Source: JAFGJQ01 sp964495075 (GTDB taxonomy: Bacteria; Planctomycetota; Phycisphaerae; UBA1845). Taken from it: a DNA stretch of 64,000 nt. Each line of letters starts with the position of its first letter. The first letter of the stretch is position 1. Position numbers and translations under genes: made by a program. Positions 1-10,608 of the stretch are shown in pieces. Below the pieces are notes generated by a model. It was not told where the DNA came from. It worked only from the letters and a program-made list of their open reading frames with translations, and searched no databases. The stretch is from NCBI GenBank assembly GCA_964495075.1, contig CAZBUJ010000011.1, positions 29,451 through 93,450 on the forward strand. Reading direction: 5' to 3'.

Positions 1-14
1 GCATCCTTCGGGCC

Positions 15-2465
15 GTGCGCCGATGCGACCGGTACCGAGACGGCCGGGGGTGCACCGCGGGTGAGCGGTCCCGGACCGACGCCGCCAGACCGCAACACGA
101 CAACGTCGGCGTTTCGATTCCGCGCGTCGACGCGGCCGACAAGGCGACGGGGCGGTCGCTCTACACGGCGGACATCGCGTTGCCGAACATGATTCACGGC
201 CAGATTCTCGGCTCGCCTATCGCTCACGGGCGTATCCGGCGAATCGACGCTTCGGAAGCGGCCGCGCTCGACGGGGTACTGGCGGTGCTTACCGGGGCCG
301 ACGTGCCCGACACGATGTACGGGGTCTCTCCGGCACGGTACGACGAGCACGTGCTGGCCAAGGAGAAGGTCCGGCACGTCGGTGATCCTGTGGCCGCGGT
401 GGCCGCGATCGACGAGAGGACAGCGGAAGAGGCGCTTTCCCTGATCCGCGTCGACTACGAGGAGTTGCCGGCGGTTTTCGACCCGGTCGCGGCCACGGCA
501 GACGGCGCCCCTCAACTTCACGAACAGTACAAGAACAACATCAACACCCGCGTCCACCAGGATTTTGGCGACGTGGAAACGGCCTTCGCGGAGTCAGATT
601 ACGTCCGGGAGGAATCCTTCACCGGCAACCACGTCTGTCAGTCGGCGCTGGAGCCGCACGCCTCGATCGCCACGTGGACCCACGATGGCACTCTGGTCCT
701 GTACAGTTCGACCCAGGCGCCGCACTACGTGCAGTACATGATGGCTCACGTGCTGCACATTCCCTTAGGCCGTGTCCGGGTGATCCGCCCGGCGGTGGGC
801 GGCGGATTCGGCGGTAAAGCCGCCACGTCTCCGCTCGACCTTTGCGCCGCGATCCTGAGCCGCCGGACGGGGCGGCCGGTCAAGATGGTCTACTCGCGAG
901 AGGCGGTGTTCCACTTCGGGCGCGGCCGGCACAAGCAGCACATGAAAATGAAGCTGGGCCTCGATCGCGCCGGCAGGATCCGGGCTTTTCAGAGCGAGAT
1001 CCATTTGGACGGCGGGGCGTATACCTCGTTCGGCGTGGCCACGGCCTACTATGCCGGCAGTATGATGCCCACGCTGTACCATATCCCCAACTACCGATAC
1101 GACGGCTATCGCGTGGTGACGAACAAGCCGGCTTGCGGCGCCATGCGAGGCCACGGCGTGCCCCAGCCGCGTTTCGCGTTCGAATGCCTGCTCAACATGG
1201 CCGCCGACGACCTGGGCATCGACCCCATCGAGATTCGTCGCCGCAACGCCATGACGCCCAATACGCGTACCGTCAACGACCTCGATATCCACAGTTGCGA
1301 GTTCCGTGCCACGCTCGACGCGGTCGAACAGAAAAGCGGCTGGAGAGAGAAGTACGGCAAGCTGCCGCGGGGCTCGGGAATCGGCGTCGGGTGCGGCGGG
1401 TTCGTTTCCGGTGCGGGCTACTGTATTTATCGCGGTCAGGTCCAACTGTCGCACGAAAAGCCGCGCGAGTCGTTCCAGAAGCGGTCGATCTTCCCCCACG
1501 CCAACGCCATCGTGAAGATCAGCGAAGACGGCATGGCCGCGGTACTTTTGATCGGGGCGGCCGAGATCGGCCAGGGTAGTGACACAGTTTTGACACAGAT
1601 GTGCGCCGCGTCGCTGGGCATTCCGGTGTCGCGGGTGCGCATCCGCAGCGAAGACAGCGACATCTCACCGCTCGACCTGGGCGCGTACTCGTCTCGCGTC
1701 ACGCTGATGGCGGGCCACGCGGTCTCGCGGGCGGGCGCGGCGGTGGTGGACAAGATCAGGCCGTACGCGGCAAGACAACTCGCGTGCGATGAAGCCGATA
1801 TCGATGCCCGCCACGGAAAGCTGTGGGATCGGCGTTCCAACCGGTCCGTTCCCTGGGAGGAGGCCGCCCGCCGGTACTTCAACGACCACGGCCCGCTGGT
1901 CGGCACCGGCTGCTACAAGCCGCCGGAAGGCCTGGGCGGCGATTACAAGGGGGCGACGGTGGGTACGAGCCCGGCTTATTCATTCGGCAGCTCCGTCTGC
2001 GAACTGTCGGTGGACTTGGAGACCGGGAAAGTCACAATCGACCGCTTCACCGACTACCACGACTGCGGCACCCCCATCAATCCGATGTCCGTCCACGGCC
2101 AGGTCGAGGGTGCGATTGTGATGGGTGCCAGTGAGACGGTACTGGAGGACGTCCAGTTTGACCGGAAGGGTCAGATATTGAATCCGAACCTGCACGGCTA
2201 TCTGATGATGACGATCAAGGACGCCCCGGAGATCTTCAGCGGCATCGTGGACTCCTACGAGCCTGGCGGCCCGTTCGGAGCCAAGGAAATCGGCGAGGGC
2301 AGTACGCTCCCGGTCCTCGGCGCCGTGGCCCATGCCATCGCCAACGCCACCGGCGTGTGGGTCAAAGACCTCCCCCTCACGCCGGAGAAGATCCTTCAGG
2401 CGATTGCGGGACAGGCCGAGGGCCCCGACCAGGCTGCTTTGGGACGGATTCGCGATCCTGTCTAA
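15..2465 (+). CDS. Xanthine dehydrogenase-family molybdopterin-binding subunit (4-hydroxybenzoyl-CoA reductase alpha-like)
   Basis: Large molybdenum cofactor-binding subunit of a hydroxylase or reductase in the xanthine oxidase family. Such subunits work with an FAD and a 2Fe-2S subunit, which would lie left of the window. The N-terminal a/b-hammerhead domain covers roughly residues 30-150. The cofactor motif GGGFGGK is near residue 262, an ACGAMRGHGVPQ segment near 375, QGSDT near 520, and GAKEIGEG near 757-764 carries the likely catalytic glutamate. The first 30 residues do not look like this family. The frame is open to the left edge, so the GTG at 15 may not be the true start. The neighbouring CoA-ester genes favour a 4-hydroxybenzoyl-CoA reductase-like role, but purine or aldehyde substrates cannot be excluded. 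Family confidence is high; substrate confidence is low. Confidence 0.85.
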   Translation: MRRCDRYRDGRGCTAGERSRTDAARPQHDNVGVSIPRVDAADKATGRSLYTADIALPNMIHGQILGSPIAHGRIRRIDASEAAALDGVLAVLTGADVPDTMYGVSPARYDEHVLAKEKVRHVGDPVAAVAAIDERTAEEALSLIRVDYEELPAVFDPVAATADGAPQLHEQYKNNINTRVHQDFGDVETAFAESDYVREESFTGNHVCQSALEPHASIATWTHDGTLVLYSSTQAPHYVQYMMAHVLHIPLGRVRVIRPAVGGGFGGKAATSPLDLCAAILSRRTGRPVKMVYSREAVFHFGRGRHKQHMKMKLGLDRAGRIRAFQSEIHLDGGAYTSFGVATAYYAGSMMPTLYHIPNYRYDGYRVVTNKPACGAMRGHGVPQPRFAFECLLNMAADDLGIDPIEIRRRNAMTPNTRTVNDLDIHSCEFRATLDAVEQKSGWREKYGKLPRGSGIGVGCGGFVSGAGYCIYRGQVQLSHEKPRESFQKRSIFPHANAIVKISEDGMAAVLLIGAAEIGQGSDTVLTQMCAASLGIPVSRVRIRSEDSDISPLDLGAYSSRVTLMAGHAVSRAGAAVVDKIRPYAARQLACDEADIDARHGKLWDRRSNRSVPWEEAARRYFNDHGPLVGTGCYKPPEGLGGDYKGATVGTSPAYSFGSSVCELSVDLETGKVTIDRFTDYHDCGTPINPMSVHGQVEGAIVMGASETVLEDVQFDRKGQILNPNLHGYLMMTIKDAPEIFSGIVDSYEPGGPFGAKEIGEGSTLPVLGAVAHAIANATGVWVKDLPLTPEKILQAIAGQAEGPDQAALGRIRDPV

Positions 2466-2677
2466 ATGCGACCCGGGGAGGCACGGGAAGTGGCTGTGAC
2501 CTCACCAGACCCTGCTCGAGCGTCCGCCCGCTTGCCCGCGGAGCGCGACGTTCCCCCCTCCGGCGGTAGCTGGACGGCTGACGCCGCTCAAACGTTTCAC
2601 GACTCGATCACCACGTCGGATTCAGCGTTGCGTGGAAGGGGAAGTCACGTCCCCCGTTGCGTTGAGGAGGGTTGCTG

Positions 2678-3922
2678 ATGGGTGAAGCGCAGGGATTCAA
2701 GATCAAGAAGATCGCGGCAGCCACGACGATGCGCAAGCTCCTGGCCGATCACTTCCACGAGTTGGATCGGGCCGTCAAGACGGGGCATCCCAAGGTGGCC
2801 TGGTGCACCAGCGTCGGGCCGGCCGAGCTGCTGAGGGCGATGGGGTTTCTGGTTTACTTCCCGGAAAACCATGGGGCGATGCTCGGCGCGACCCGCATGG
2901 CTTCCGAGACCATTCCCGCGGCGACCGCCATCGGCTATTCGCCGGAGGTCTGCTCGTACATGACCAGCGACATCGGCGCTTTCCTCCACGGCCGTACGCC
3001 GCTGTCCAGCGCCTACGCGGGCATCGGGTCCATTCCCAAGCCCGACGTGCTCGTCTACAACACCAACCAGTGCCGTGAGGTCCAGGACTGGTTCGCCTGG
3101 TACGGCCGGCAGTGGTCCAGGCCGGTGCTTGGGGTCGAGTGCTACCGCGGCGTCGGCGCGGTGACCGAGGTGCACGTGGCGGGTATCGCGGGGCAGATCT
3201 CCGCGCTGGTTGAACCGCTCGCGGAGATCAGCGGTCAGCGTCTCGAGATGGATCGATTCCGGGAGACGGTGCGGTTGTCGCGGGAATGTTCCGATCTTTG
3301 GAAGGAGGTACTGGAGACGGCCGCGCATCGGCCATCCCCGTTGACCTTTTTTGACAGTGCCATCCACATGGCCCCGGCCGTCGTTCTGCGCGGCACGCAG
3401 GCGGCGGTGGCTTACTATAAGGACCACTTACTCCCGGAATTGAAGGCCCGCATCCGTGACCGCGTGGCCGCCGTGGACGGCGAGCGTCTGCGATTCTACT
3501 GGGAAGGCATGCCGATTTGGGGTCGGCTGCGCGACCTGGCTACGCTGTTGCTGGAGCTCCGGGCCTGCGTGGTAGCCAGCACCTACGCCAACTCCTGGAT
3601 ATTCACGGCTCTCGATCCGGACGAGCCCTTCAAGTCGATGGCGAGGGCTTACACCGAGCTGTTCATCGTCCGGTCCGACCCGTTCAAGGAGCAGTATCTC
3701 GAGAAGATGATCCAGGCGTTCGGCGTGGACGGGATCATCTTTCACGATTCCAAGACCTGCCCGAGCAACACGAACTGTCGGCACGGCATGCCTGAGCGTC
3801 TCCGTGAACGGCTCGGCATACCGTCGATCACGATCGCCGGCGATCTGAACGACTTGCGGTGCTATTCGGACGAACAGACAACAACGCAGTTGGAGGCGTT
3901 CGTCGAGCAACTTGCGACGTGA
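2678..3922 (+). CDS. 2-hydroxyacyl-CoA dehydratase / benzoyl-CoA reductase-like subunit
   Basis: Protein of 414 residues of the 2-hydroxyacyl-CoA dehydratase D-component superfamily (HgdB, BcrB/BcrC). These are iron-sulfur subunits that receive high-energy electrons from an ATPase activator and reduce or dehydrate CoA thioesters. Conserved features are the AWCTSVGPAELLRAMG segment near the N-terminus, a middle NTNQC segment, and a C-terminal HDSKTCPSNTNC stretch whose cysteines probably help bind a 4Fe-4S cluster. The start is the ATG at 2678, with GAGGAGG seven bases upstream. The superfamily normally has two different subunits; only one is visible here, so it may be homodimeric or its partner lies elsewhere. 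The activator gene follows, which supports the assignment. The substrate is unknown. Confidence 0.85.
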   Translation: MGEAQGFKIKKIAAATTMRKLLADHFHELDRAVKTGHPKVAWCTSVGPAELLRAMGFLVYFPENHGAMLGATRMASETIPAATAIGYSPEVCSYMTSDIGAFLHGRTPLSSAYAGIGSIPKPDVLVYNTNQCREVQDWFAWYGRQWSRPVLGVECYRGVGAVTEVHVAGIAGQISALVEPLAEISGQRLEMDRFRETVRLSRECSDLWKEVLETAAHRPSPLTFFDSAIHMAPAVVLRGTQAAVAYYKDHLLPELKARIRDRVAAVDGERLRFYWEGMPIWGRLRDLATLLLELRACVVASTYANSWIFTALDPDEPFKSMARAYTELFIVRSDPFKEQYLEKMIQAFGVDGIIFHDSKTCPSNTNCRHGMPERLRERLGIPSITIAGDLNDLRCYSDEQTTTQLEAFVEQLAT

Positions 3923-4032
3923 GAGGCCGGAGGCCGTGCTACTTTTTCCGGCCGCCCGGTGGAGTACGGAGAGGGCGGGCGCAGGTGTGCTCCAGCGCGG
4001 AGTGACCGGCCCAGTGCCAAGAAGGCAGCGGA

Positions 4033-4914
4033 ATGTCCCCTTTTCTGTTGGGTATCGATGTCGGGGCGTCGGCCACCAAGGCCGTTCTCCTGGAAGGCGA
4101 AGTGCCCCGGGGTCGGGCACTGCGCCGGTCCGGGGCGGACTTCGCCGCTGCCGCCCGGGCCTGCCTGAACGAGGTGGTCACCCGCGTCGGCATCGGCGCG
4201 GCCGACATCGCGCGCGTCGTTTCAACCGGCTACGGGCGCCGCAGCGTGGATTTCGCTTCGACGACCGTGACCGAGATCACCTGTCACGCCCGCGGATGCT
4301 ACCACGGCTTCCCACAGGCGATGACGATCGTTGACATCGGTGGGCAAGACAACAAGATCATTGTCGTGGAGGGAAGCGGCGAGCGTCGTCATTTCAAGAT
4401 GAACCGCAAATGTGCCGCCGGCACGGGCGCCTTCATCGAAGAGATTGCCAATCACCTGGATACGCCCTTGTCGGCACTCAACGAGGTGGCCGGCCGGGCG
4501 TCCGGCGACCTCGAGCTCGGCTCCTTCTGCACCGTTTTTGCCAAGACCGAGCTGCTGAAGCTGATTGCCGTCGGCACGCCACGCCCGGAAATGGTCAAAG
4601 CCGCGTTCCGGTCCGTGGTGGCTCGCATCCTGGAGATGGCCCCGCTCACCGGACAGGTCGTCATGACCGGCGGCGTGGTGGCGCACAATCCGATCATTGT
4701 GGACCTGCTGTCCGAGGCCCTGGGGCGCCGCGTGCTGGTCCCCCAGCACCCGCAATACACCGGCGCCTTCGGGGCGGCCTTGATCGCGCGGGAGGGCATC
4801 CGGTCCGGAGAGGCGAGTGCCGATCCAGGCAGCCATGCTCGGCGAGGTGCCTCATCGGCCGCACCCGGAGCGCACGACGAGGCCGAGGATCGAGAAGCCG
4901 GTCAGGAAGACTAG
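4033..4914 (+). CDS. BadF/BadG/BcrA/HgdC-type ATPase activator
   Basis: Activator component for the preceding dehydratase-like subunit. In this family a homodimer bridged by one 4Fe-4S cluster couples ATP hydrolysis to electron delivery at very low potential. An ASKHA fold is seen: the phosphate-1 motif GIDVGASATKAV at residues 7-18, IDIGGQDNK near 100, and the adenosine motif MTGGVVAHNP near 213. The two cluster cysteines expected for the family are present, Cys127 in KCAAGTG and Cys166 in SFCTVFAKTE. The C-terminal 40 residues are hydrophilic and unlike the family. Length is 293 residues, slightly above the usual 260-270. Codirectional with the dehydratase gene across a 110-bp gap, so an operon is likely. 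Confidence 0.9.
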   Translation: MSPFLLGIDVGASATKAVLLEGEVPRGRALRRSGADFAAAARACLNEVVTRVGIGAADIARVVSTGYGRRSVDFASTTVTEITCHARGCYHGFPQAMTIVDIGGQDNKIIVVEGSGERRHFKMNRKCAAGTGAFIEEIANHLDTPLSALNEVAGRASGDLELGSFCTVFAKTELLKLIAVGTPRPEMVKAAFRSVVARILEMAPLTGQVVMTGGVVAHNPIIVDLLSEALGRRVLVPQHPQYTGAFGAALIAREGIRSGEASADPGSHARRGASSAAPGAHDEAEDREAGQED

Positions 4915-4970
4915 GCCCCGCGAACGGTTCCGCGCCGGCGGCCTTTCACAAGCAGAATGGAGATCGGAGC

Positions 4971-7052
4971 ATGTCACTCGACGCACTTTTCTCCCCCCGG
5001 GCGGTGGCCGTGGTCGGGGCTTCCGATCGACCGCTGACCATCGGCCATCGGATCATCGAGAACCTTCTCGACTTCGGGTACACGGGGCCGATCTACCCGA
5101 TCAACCCCAAGGGCGGCTCGGTCCGCGGGCTCCGGGTCTACCCGTCGATTCTGGAGGTGCCGGAGCCGGTGGATGTGGCCCACATCGTAATCAAGAACGA
5201 GCGGGTCCCGCGCTGTGTCGAGGATTGCGCGAAGCAGGGTGTCAAGGCGGCGATTGTCAACACGGCCGGCTTTCGCGAAATCGGCCCCCGAGGCGCGGCT
5301 CTGGAGGATGATCTGATCGCAATCGCCGCGAGAACCGGCATCCGCGTGTTTGGCCCGAACTGCCAGGGCGTGATCAACAGCGATCCCGCCGTCCGGGCCT
5401 ACTGCAATTTCACGTTCACCCGGCCGACATGCGGGCACATCTCGATCGTGGCCCAGAGCGGTGGGGTCGGCGAGGTGATTCACCAGCGGATCACGGAACT
5501 CGGGGTCGGCGTGCGGAAGTACGCCAGTAACGGCAACGCGTGCGACGTGTCCATTCCGGAGATCATTGAACACTACGGTGCCGACGAGCAGACCCGTGTG
5601 ATCGTGGTGCATATCGAGAGCTTGCCCGACCCCCGGGCGTTTCTGGAGGTGACCAAGCAGGTCGCCCGTCGAAAACCCGTCCTGGCCATGAAGGCAGGCC
5701 GGACAGCCGAGGGGGCCAAGGCCGTGCGGTCGCACACGGGCGGACTCGTGAAGCAGGAGACGGCCATCGATCTGCTGTTTGCCAAAGCGGGCGTGGTCCC
5801 CTTCCGCAAGATCGAAGACTTGTGTCAGTCGGCCATCGGTTTCGCCACGCAGCCGGTCCCCGCAGGCAATCGCGTGGGGATGGTGGCCAACACGGGGGGA
5901 CCGGCCATCATCGCCACCGACGAGTTGATCGAGGGCGGGATGACCCTGCCGCCGCTATCCGAACGGACGCGAGCCAGGCTGCGGGAGAAGCTGTTCCCGG
6001 AAGCCTCGGTCAACAACCCGGTGGACGTTCTGGCCACGGCCGGTCCCGAGCACTTTGCGGCAGCCGTCAATGCACTGCTGGACGACGACGGCGTCGACGC
6101 GATTTTCTTGAATTTCGTGACCCCTTTCTTCGTGGACACGCTGGGTGTGGCCAAGGAGATCGCGGCCGCCAACGCTCGATCGACCAAACCCATGGTGGCC
6201 ACGGTCATGACCGAGAAGAAGGGCTGGGCGGAGACGCTCGCGGTGATCCGCAACGCCGGAGTGCCTGCCTATGACATGCCCGAGACGGGTGCAACGGCGT
6301 TGGCATCGATGGCCCGTTACGCTGCGCTGCGCCGACGGCCGGACGATCAGCCTGTCGTTTTTTCCGACGTTGATGGGGGGAAAGCGCAATCGATCATCCA
6401 CGTGGCGGTCGAGGCCGGCCGGACGACTCTCGGCGCTGAGGAGGGCTATGCACTTCTGGCCTGCTATGGGATTCCGGTCGCCGCGTATCGATCTGCGACC
6501 GGCGCCGACGAGTGTGTGGCGGCCGCGGACGAGATCGGCTACCCGGTCGTTCTCAAGGTGGACGCGGAGAAAATCGTGCACAAGACAGAGCGTGGCGGCG
6601 TGGTCGTGGACATTCGAGACCGCGACTCGATGGCGAGGCACGCGCGGGAGTTGACGAGCCGGTTCGCCGAGATCAGGCCGACGTTTCTGGTCCAGCAGCA
6701 GTTGCACGGTGGCCGGGAGGTCATCGTCGGGGCCAAAGCGGCCGGAGGGCTCGGGCACGTCGTGATGTTCGGCCTTGGTGGCATCTACGTGGAGGCGCTG
6801 AAGGATTTGAGCTTCAGCCTGACGCCCGTCAGTCGTCGCGAAGCCGGCAACATGATCGAGTCTTTGAGAGCCTGTGCCGTGCTGACCGGCGTACGTGGCC
6901 AGCCCGGCTCCGATATCGGTGCGCTGGCCGAGATCATTCAGCGCGTGTCCCAAATGCTGGCCGACAACCCGGCGATCAGCGAGTTGGACATCAACCCGAT
7001 CTTCGCATTCGAACGCGGTGCGACAGCCGCCGACGTGCGCATCACGCTCTAG
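4971..7052 (+). CDS. Acyl-CoA synthetase, ADP (NDP)-forming
   Basis: Fused alpha-beta ADP-forming acyl-CoA synthetase of 693 residues. It interconverts an acyl-CoA plus ADP and phosphate with the free acid, CoA and ATP. In order it has a CoA-binding Rossmann domain (about 1-135, motif AVVGAS), a succinyl-CoA ligase-like domain with the likely phosphohistidine His255 in RSHTGG, and a C-terminal ATP-grasp domain from about 470 with VVLKVDAEKIVHKTERGG. The open frame extends upstream to 4410, but that part overlaps the activator gene; the ATG at 4971 has GGAG just ahead and starts directly at the conserved N-terminus. In this operon it may recover ATP from the product CoA ester or activate the substrate acid. 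Confidence 0.9.
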   Translation: MSLDALFSPRAVAVVGASDRPLTIGHRIIENLLDFGYTGPIYPINPKGGSVRGLRVYPSILEVPEPVDVAHIVIKNERVPRCVEDCAKQGVKAAIVNTAGFREIGPRGAALEDDLIAIAARTGIRVFGPNCQGVINSDPAVRAYCNFTFTRPTCGHISIVAQSGGVGEVIHQRITELGVGVRKYASNGNACDVSIPEIIEHYGADEQTRVIVVHIESLPDPRAFLEVTKQVARRKPVLAMKAGRTAEGAKAVRSHTGGLVKQETAIDLLFAKAGVVPFRKIEDLCQSAIGFATQPVPAGNRVGMVANTGGPAIIATDELIEGGMTLPPLSERTRARLREKLFPEASVNNPVDVLATAGPEHFAAAVNALLDDDGVDAIFLNFVTPFFVDTLGVAKEIAAANARSTKPMVATVMTEKKGWAETLAVIRNAGVPAYDMPETGATALASMARYAALRRRPDDQPVVFSDVDGGKAQSIIHVAVEAGRTTLGAEEGYALLACYGIPVAAYRSATGADECVAAADEIGYPVVLKVDAEKIVHKTERGGVVVDIRDRDSMARHARELTSRFAEIRPTFLVQQQLHGGREVIVGAKAAGGLGHVVMFGLGGIYVEALKDLSFSLTPVSRREAGNMIESLRACAVLTGVRGQPGSDIGALAEIIQRVSQMLADNPAISELDINPIFAFERGATAADVRITL

Positions 7053-7406
7053 CCCGCGGAACCCCGAAATCGGGTCGACGCAACGGTGAGCCAGATGGTG
7101 CGCACGATCAGTCTCCCCGGGGCTCAGAAACGCCTGGGCCCGACTCCGGTCATGATACCACTCGCCGCGTCAGTGCGGCAGAACTCAATACTGCTCTCGC
7201 CTTGTTCTCCGGGATGCCGATCAACCCGCTCAACGCCATCTGCCGGACTGTCGCACCGCCAGCGCGGAAGCCGACGGCAGCGATTCGGCTGCCACCCCGA
7301 CGTGGAGGGCCGTCGGGCTCGCGGCGCTGCTGTGGTCCGATCATGCGGCTGCCCTCCTGATGTCGTCCGTCGTTCCCGCGCAGGGAACCGGGCGGCCCCA
7401 CGGCGT
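7053..7406. other. Intergenic stretch without a recognisable gene
   Basis: About 350 bp between the acyl-CoA synthetase and the PerR-like promoter. Open frames here are out-of-frame noise. A short perfect inverted repeat (GGCAGC, six-base loop, GCTGCC) lies at 7276-7293 but has no T-run after it. Nothing else was recognised. Confidence 0.4.
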
Positions 7407-7435
7407 TTGACAATCGTTTGTATTTGGTACATAAT
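7407..7435 (+). promoter_or_regulatory. Sigma-70-type promoter of the PerR-like gene
   Basis: A consensus -35 TTGACA at 7407-7412 is followed by exactly 17 bases and then CATAAT at 7430-7435. The GTG start of the regulator lies 19 bases beyond the -10, giving a very short leader. It is one of the best sigma-70 matches seen in this GC-rich window. Confidence 0.7.
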
Positions 7436-7439
7436 ACCA
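7425..7439. promoter_or_regulatory. Inverted repeat over the -10 box: candidate PerR/Fur-type operator
   Basis: TGGTA-CATAA-TACCA is a perfect 5-bp inverted repeat with a 5-bp centre. It overlaps the -10 element of the regulator's own promoter. This is where an autorepressing Fur-family dimer would be expected to bind. The sequence is not the Bacillus PerR box, so the link is positional inference. Confidence 0.5.
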
Positions 7440-7453
7440 TCAGGAGTCGCGCG

Positions 7454-8002
7454 GTGGGTCCTGACCAGAAGCGGAAGCGATTGGAACTGTTCGAGGCGCT
7501 GTGTCGCGAGCGAGGTCTGGCGCTGACGGCGCAACGCCGTCGCATTCTGGAGTTGATCCTCGACCGCCGAGACCACCCGACGGCCGATCAGATCTATCAA
7601 GACGCCAAGAGGCACCTGCCGGACATCTCGCGCACGACGGTGTATCGCGTGCTGGATACCCTGGTTGCCATCGGCGTGATCAGGAAGGCGTGTTCGCGGA
7701 CGGCCGCGACGCGTTTTGACTCGGTGACGGATCGCCATCATCATCTTGTCTGTCTCCACTGTGAAAAATTGATTGATGTCGACGACGATCAGTTCAGCCA
7801 CCGCGTCGAACTGCCCGACGTGAGCGCTGTTTCGTTCGAAATTCATGATTTCAGCATCCACTTTTCCGGTATTTGCGCCGCGTGCCGCAGGAAACTGGGG
7901 CGCCGCGGCGCCGCGGTGCCTGAGACGGGCAACCCGGTCCGCGGCAAGGCCGCAAGCGGCGGGAAGGCCGGGCGACGCGGGAATCGTCGGACGGAGCGAT
8001 GA
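7454..8002 (+). CDS. Fur-family transcriptional regulator, PerR-like
   Basis: Winged-helix metalloregulator of 182 residues. The start chosen is the GTG at 7454, because AGGAG lies seven bases ahead and the promoter lies just upstream; longer frames would begin inside the promoter. The DNA-binding domain contains a RTTVYRVLDTL recognition helix. Two structural zinc motifs are present, CLHC and CAAC. The peroxide-sensing ligands of PerR appear conserved: His in HPTADQIY, Asp in RFDSVTD (Fur proteins have Glu here), His in RHHHL, and Asp in KLIDVDD. It precedes a cytochrome c peroxidase by 37 bp, which fits peroxide regulation. It carries an unusual basic tail of about 35 residues rich in Arg, Lys and Gly. 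Confidence 0.85.
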   Translation: MGPDQKRKRLELFEALCRERGLALTAQRRRILELILDRRDHPTADQIYQDAKRHLPDISRTTVYRVLDTLVAIGVIRKACSRTAATRFDSVTDRHHHLVCLHCEKLIDVDDDQFSHRVELPDVSAVSFEIHDFSIHFSGICAACRRKLGRRGAAVPETGNPVRGKAASGGKAGRRGNRRTER

Positions 8003-8039
8003 GAATCCCGGTTCAAGCGAATCAGCAAAGGAGGTCTCC

Positions 8040-9449
<1,410 letters not shown>

Positions 9450-9462
9450 CAGGAGCGATCTC

Positions 9463-10590
9463 ATGCGACCAAAACATAGGAGCGTGGAGACGAAATTCAT
9501 GGAGGAGCGTCGCGAATTCTACGACGCCCTGAACAAGCTCGACCGGCGCTCGTTTATCAAGGTGTCGGCGGCGGCGGTGGGGGCCGTGGCGGTCCAGGGC
9601 GTGATGCCGCCGAACTCCTTCCAGCCCGTCAGCATCGCGTACGGTGAGCCGGTGCGGGGAGAGTCGGGCCGATTCCGCTTCGCGTACATCTCCGACTCCC
9701 ACTTGTACGTGAAGGACACCAACGATCGCTTTGCGAATGCGCTGATGCGGGCGGTGGACGACGTGAACAACCTCGACCCTCAGCCGGACTTCGTGTTTTA
9801 CGGCGGCGACCTTGCGCAACTCGGCCAGTCCCGGGAGTTGGAGCTCGGAGCCCAGATCCTGAGGCAACTCCACGCGCCGCTGAGAATCATGGTTGGTGAG
9901 CACGACTGGTACTTTGACATGGGCGAGAAGTGGCGTGAGCTGTTTGGCCAGCCCACAGAATCGTGGGATCACAAGGGCGTCCACTTCATCAAGCTCCTCA
10001 GTGTGATCGAAGAGGACTTCTGGACGGCGCGCGGTATGACTCCGATGGAGCGGATGCGGACGGTTGCCGGGCTCGACAACCACGTGCAGAAGCCCTTCAC
10101 GGTCGGTCCCGAGCAGCGCGAGTGGATGAAGAAAGACCTCGCGGAATACGGTGACGACACGCCCGTCGTGGTATTCTCTCACTCACCGCTCTACAAGCTG
10201 TACAAGAACTGGAATTTCTGGACGGACGATGCGGAGGAGGTTCAGGCCATCCTCCGTCGGTTCAAGAACGTGGTGGTGATTCACGGTCACACCCATCAGA
10301 TGCTCACGAACCGCATCGGCAACATTCACTTTCACGGGCTTCTGGCGACCGCCTGGCCGTGGCCGTACGCCCCCGAGGGCATGCCCGAGTTGACCATCGA
10401 GATGACCCGTCCAGATCCGTTTAATGTTCAGGACGGGTGTGGCGACGGCGAAGTGGTGGTCCACGCCGACGGACTGGTCGACAAGATCTACAACTTCTGG
10501 AACCGGAACCCGGTGACCGTGGCAAGGGAATACACGGCGAGTTGGGGAAAGAAGGCGGTGCCTCCGCGGCCCAATCGACCAAGCTACTAA
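9463..10590 (+). CDS. Tat-exported calcineurin-like metallophosphoesterase
   Basis: Predicted exported phosphoesterase of 375 residues. A twin-arginine signal is visible about 30 residues in, with DRRSFIKVSAAAVG followed by a hydrophobic stretch. The metallophosphoesterase signature is nearly complete: SDSHLY (D-x-H), YGGDLAQ (GD), GEHDW (usually GNHD, so Asn is replaced by Glu), VFSHSPLY, and GHTHQ. The start is the ATG at 9463 with AGGAG ahead; the ATG at 9499 is a weaker alternative. The gene lies between a cytochrome c peroxidase and a cytochrome c with gaps under 20 bp, so they are probably cotranscribed. The substrate is unknown. The changed GNHD motif may alter metal binding. Confidence 0.85.
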   Translation: MRPKHRSVETKFMEERREFYDALNKLDRRSFIKVSAAAVGAVAVQGVMPPNSFQPVSIAYGEPVRGESGRFRFAYISDSHLYVKDTNDRFANALMRAVDDVNNLDPQPDFVFYGGDLAQLGQSRELELGAQILRQLHAPLRIMVGEHDWYFDMGEKWRELFGQPTESWDHKGVHFIKLLSVIEEDFWTARGMTPMERMRTVAGLDNHVQKPFTVGPEQREWMKKDLAEYGDDTPVVVFSHSPLYKLYKNWNFWTDDAEEVQAILRRFKNVVVIHGHTHQMLTNRIGNIHFHGLLATAWPWPYAPEGMPELTIEMTRPDPFNVQDGCGDGEVVVHADGLVDKIYNFWNRNPVTVAREYTASWGKKAVPPRPNRPSY

Positions 10591-10608
10591 GAAAGGAACG
10601 GGATTACC

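Noticed and set aside
4410..4970. Long 5' extension of the acyl-CoA synthetase frame
   Set aside because: It overlaps the activator gene, is arginine-rich noise, and the ATG at 4971 has a ribosome site and matches the family N-terminus.
7276..7293. Small hairpin after the acyl-CoA synthetase gene
   Set aside because: Only a 6-bp stem, over 220 bp from the stop codon and with no T-run, so not called as a terminator.
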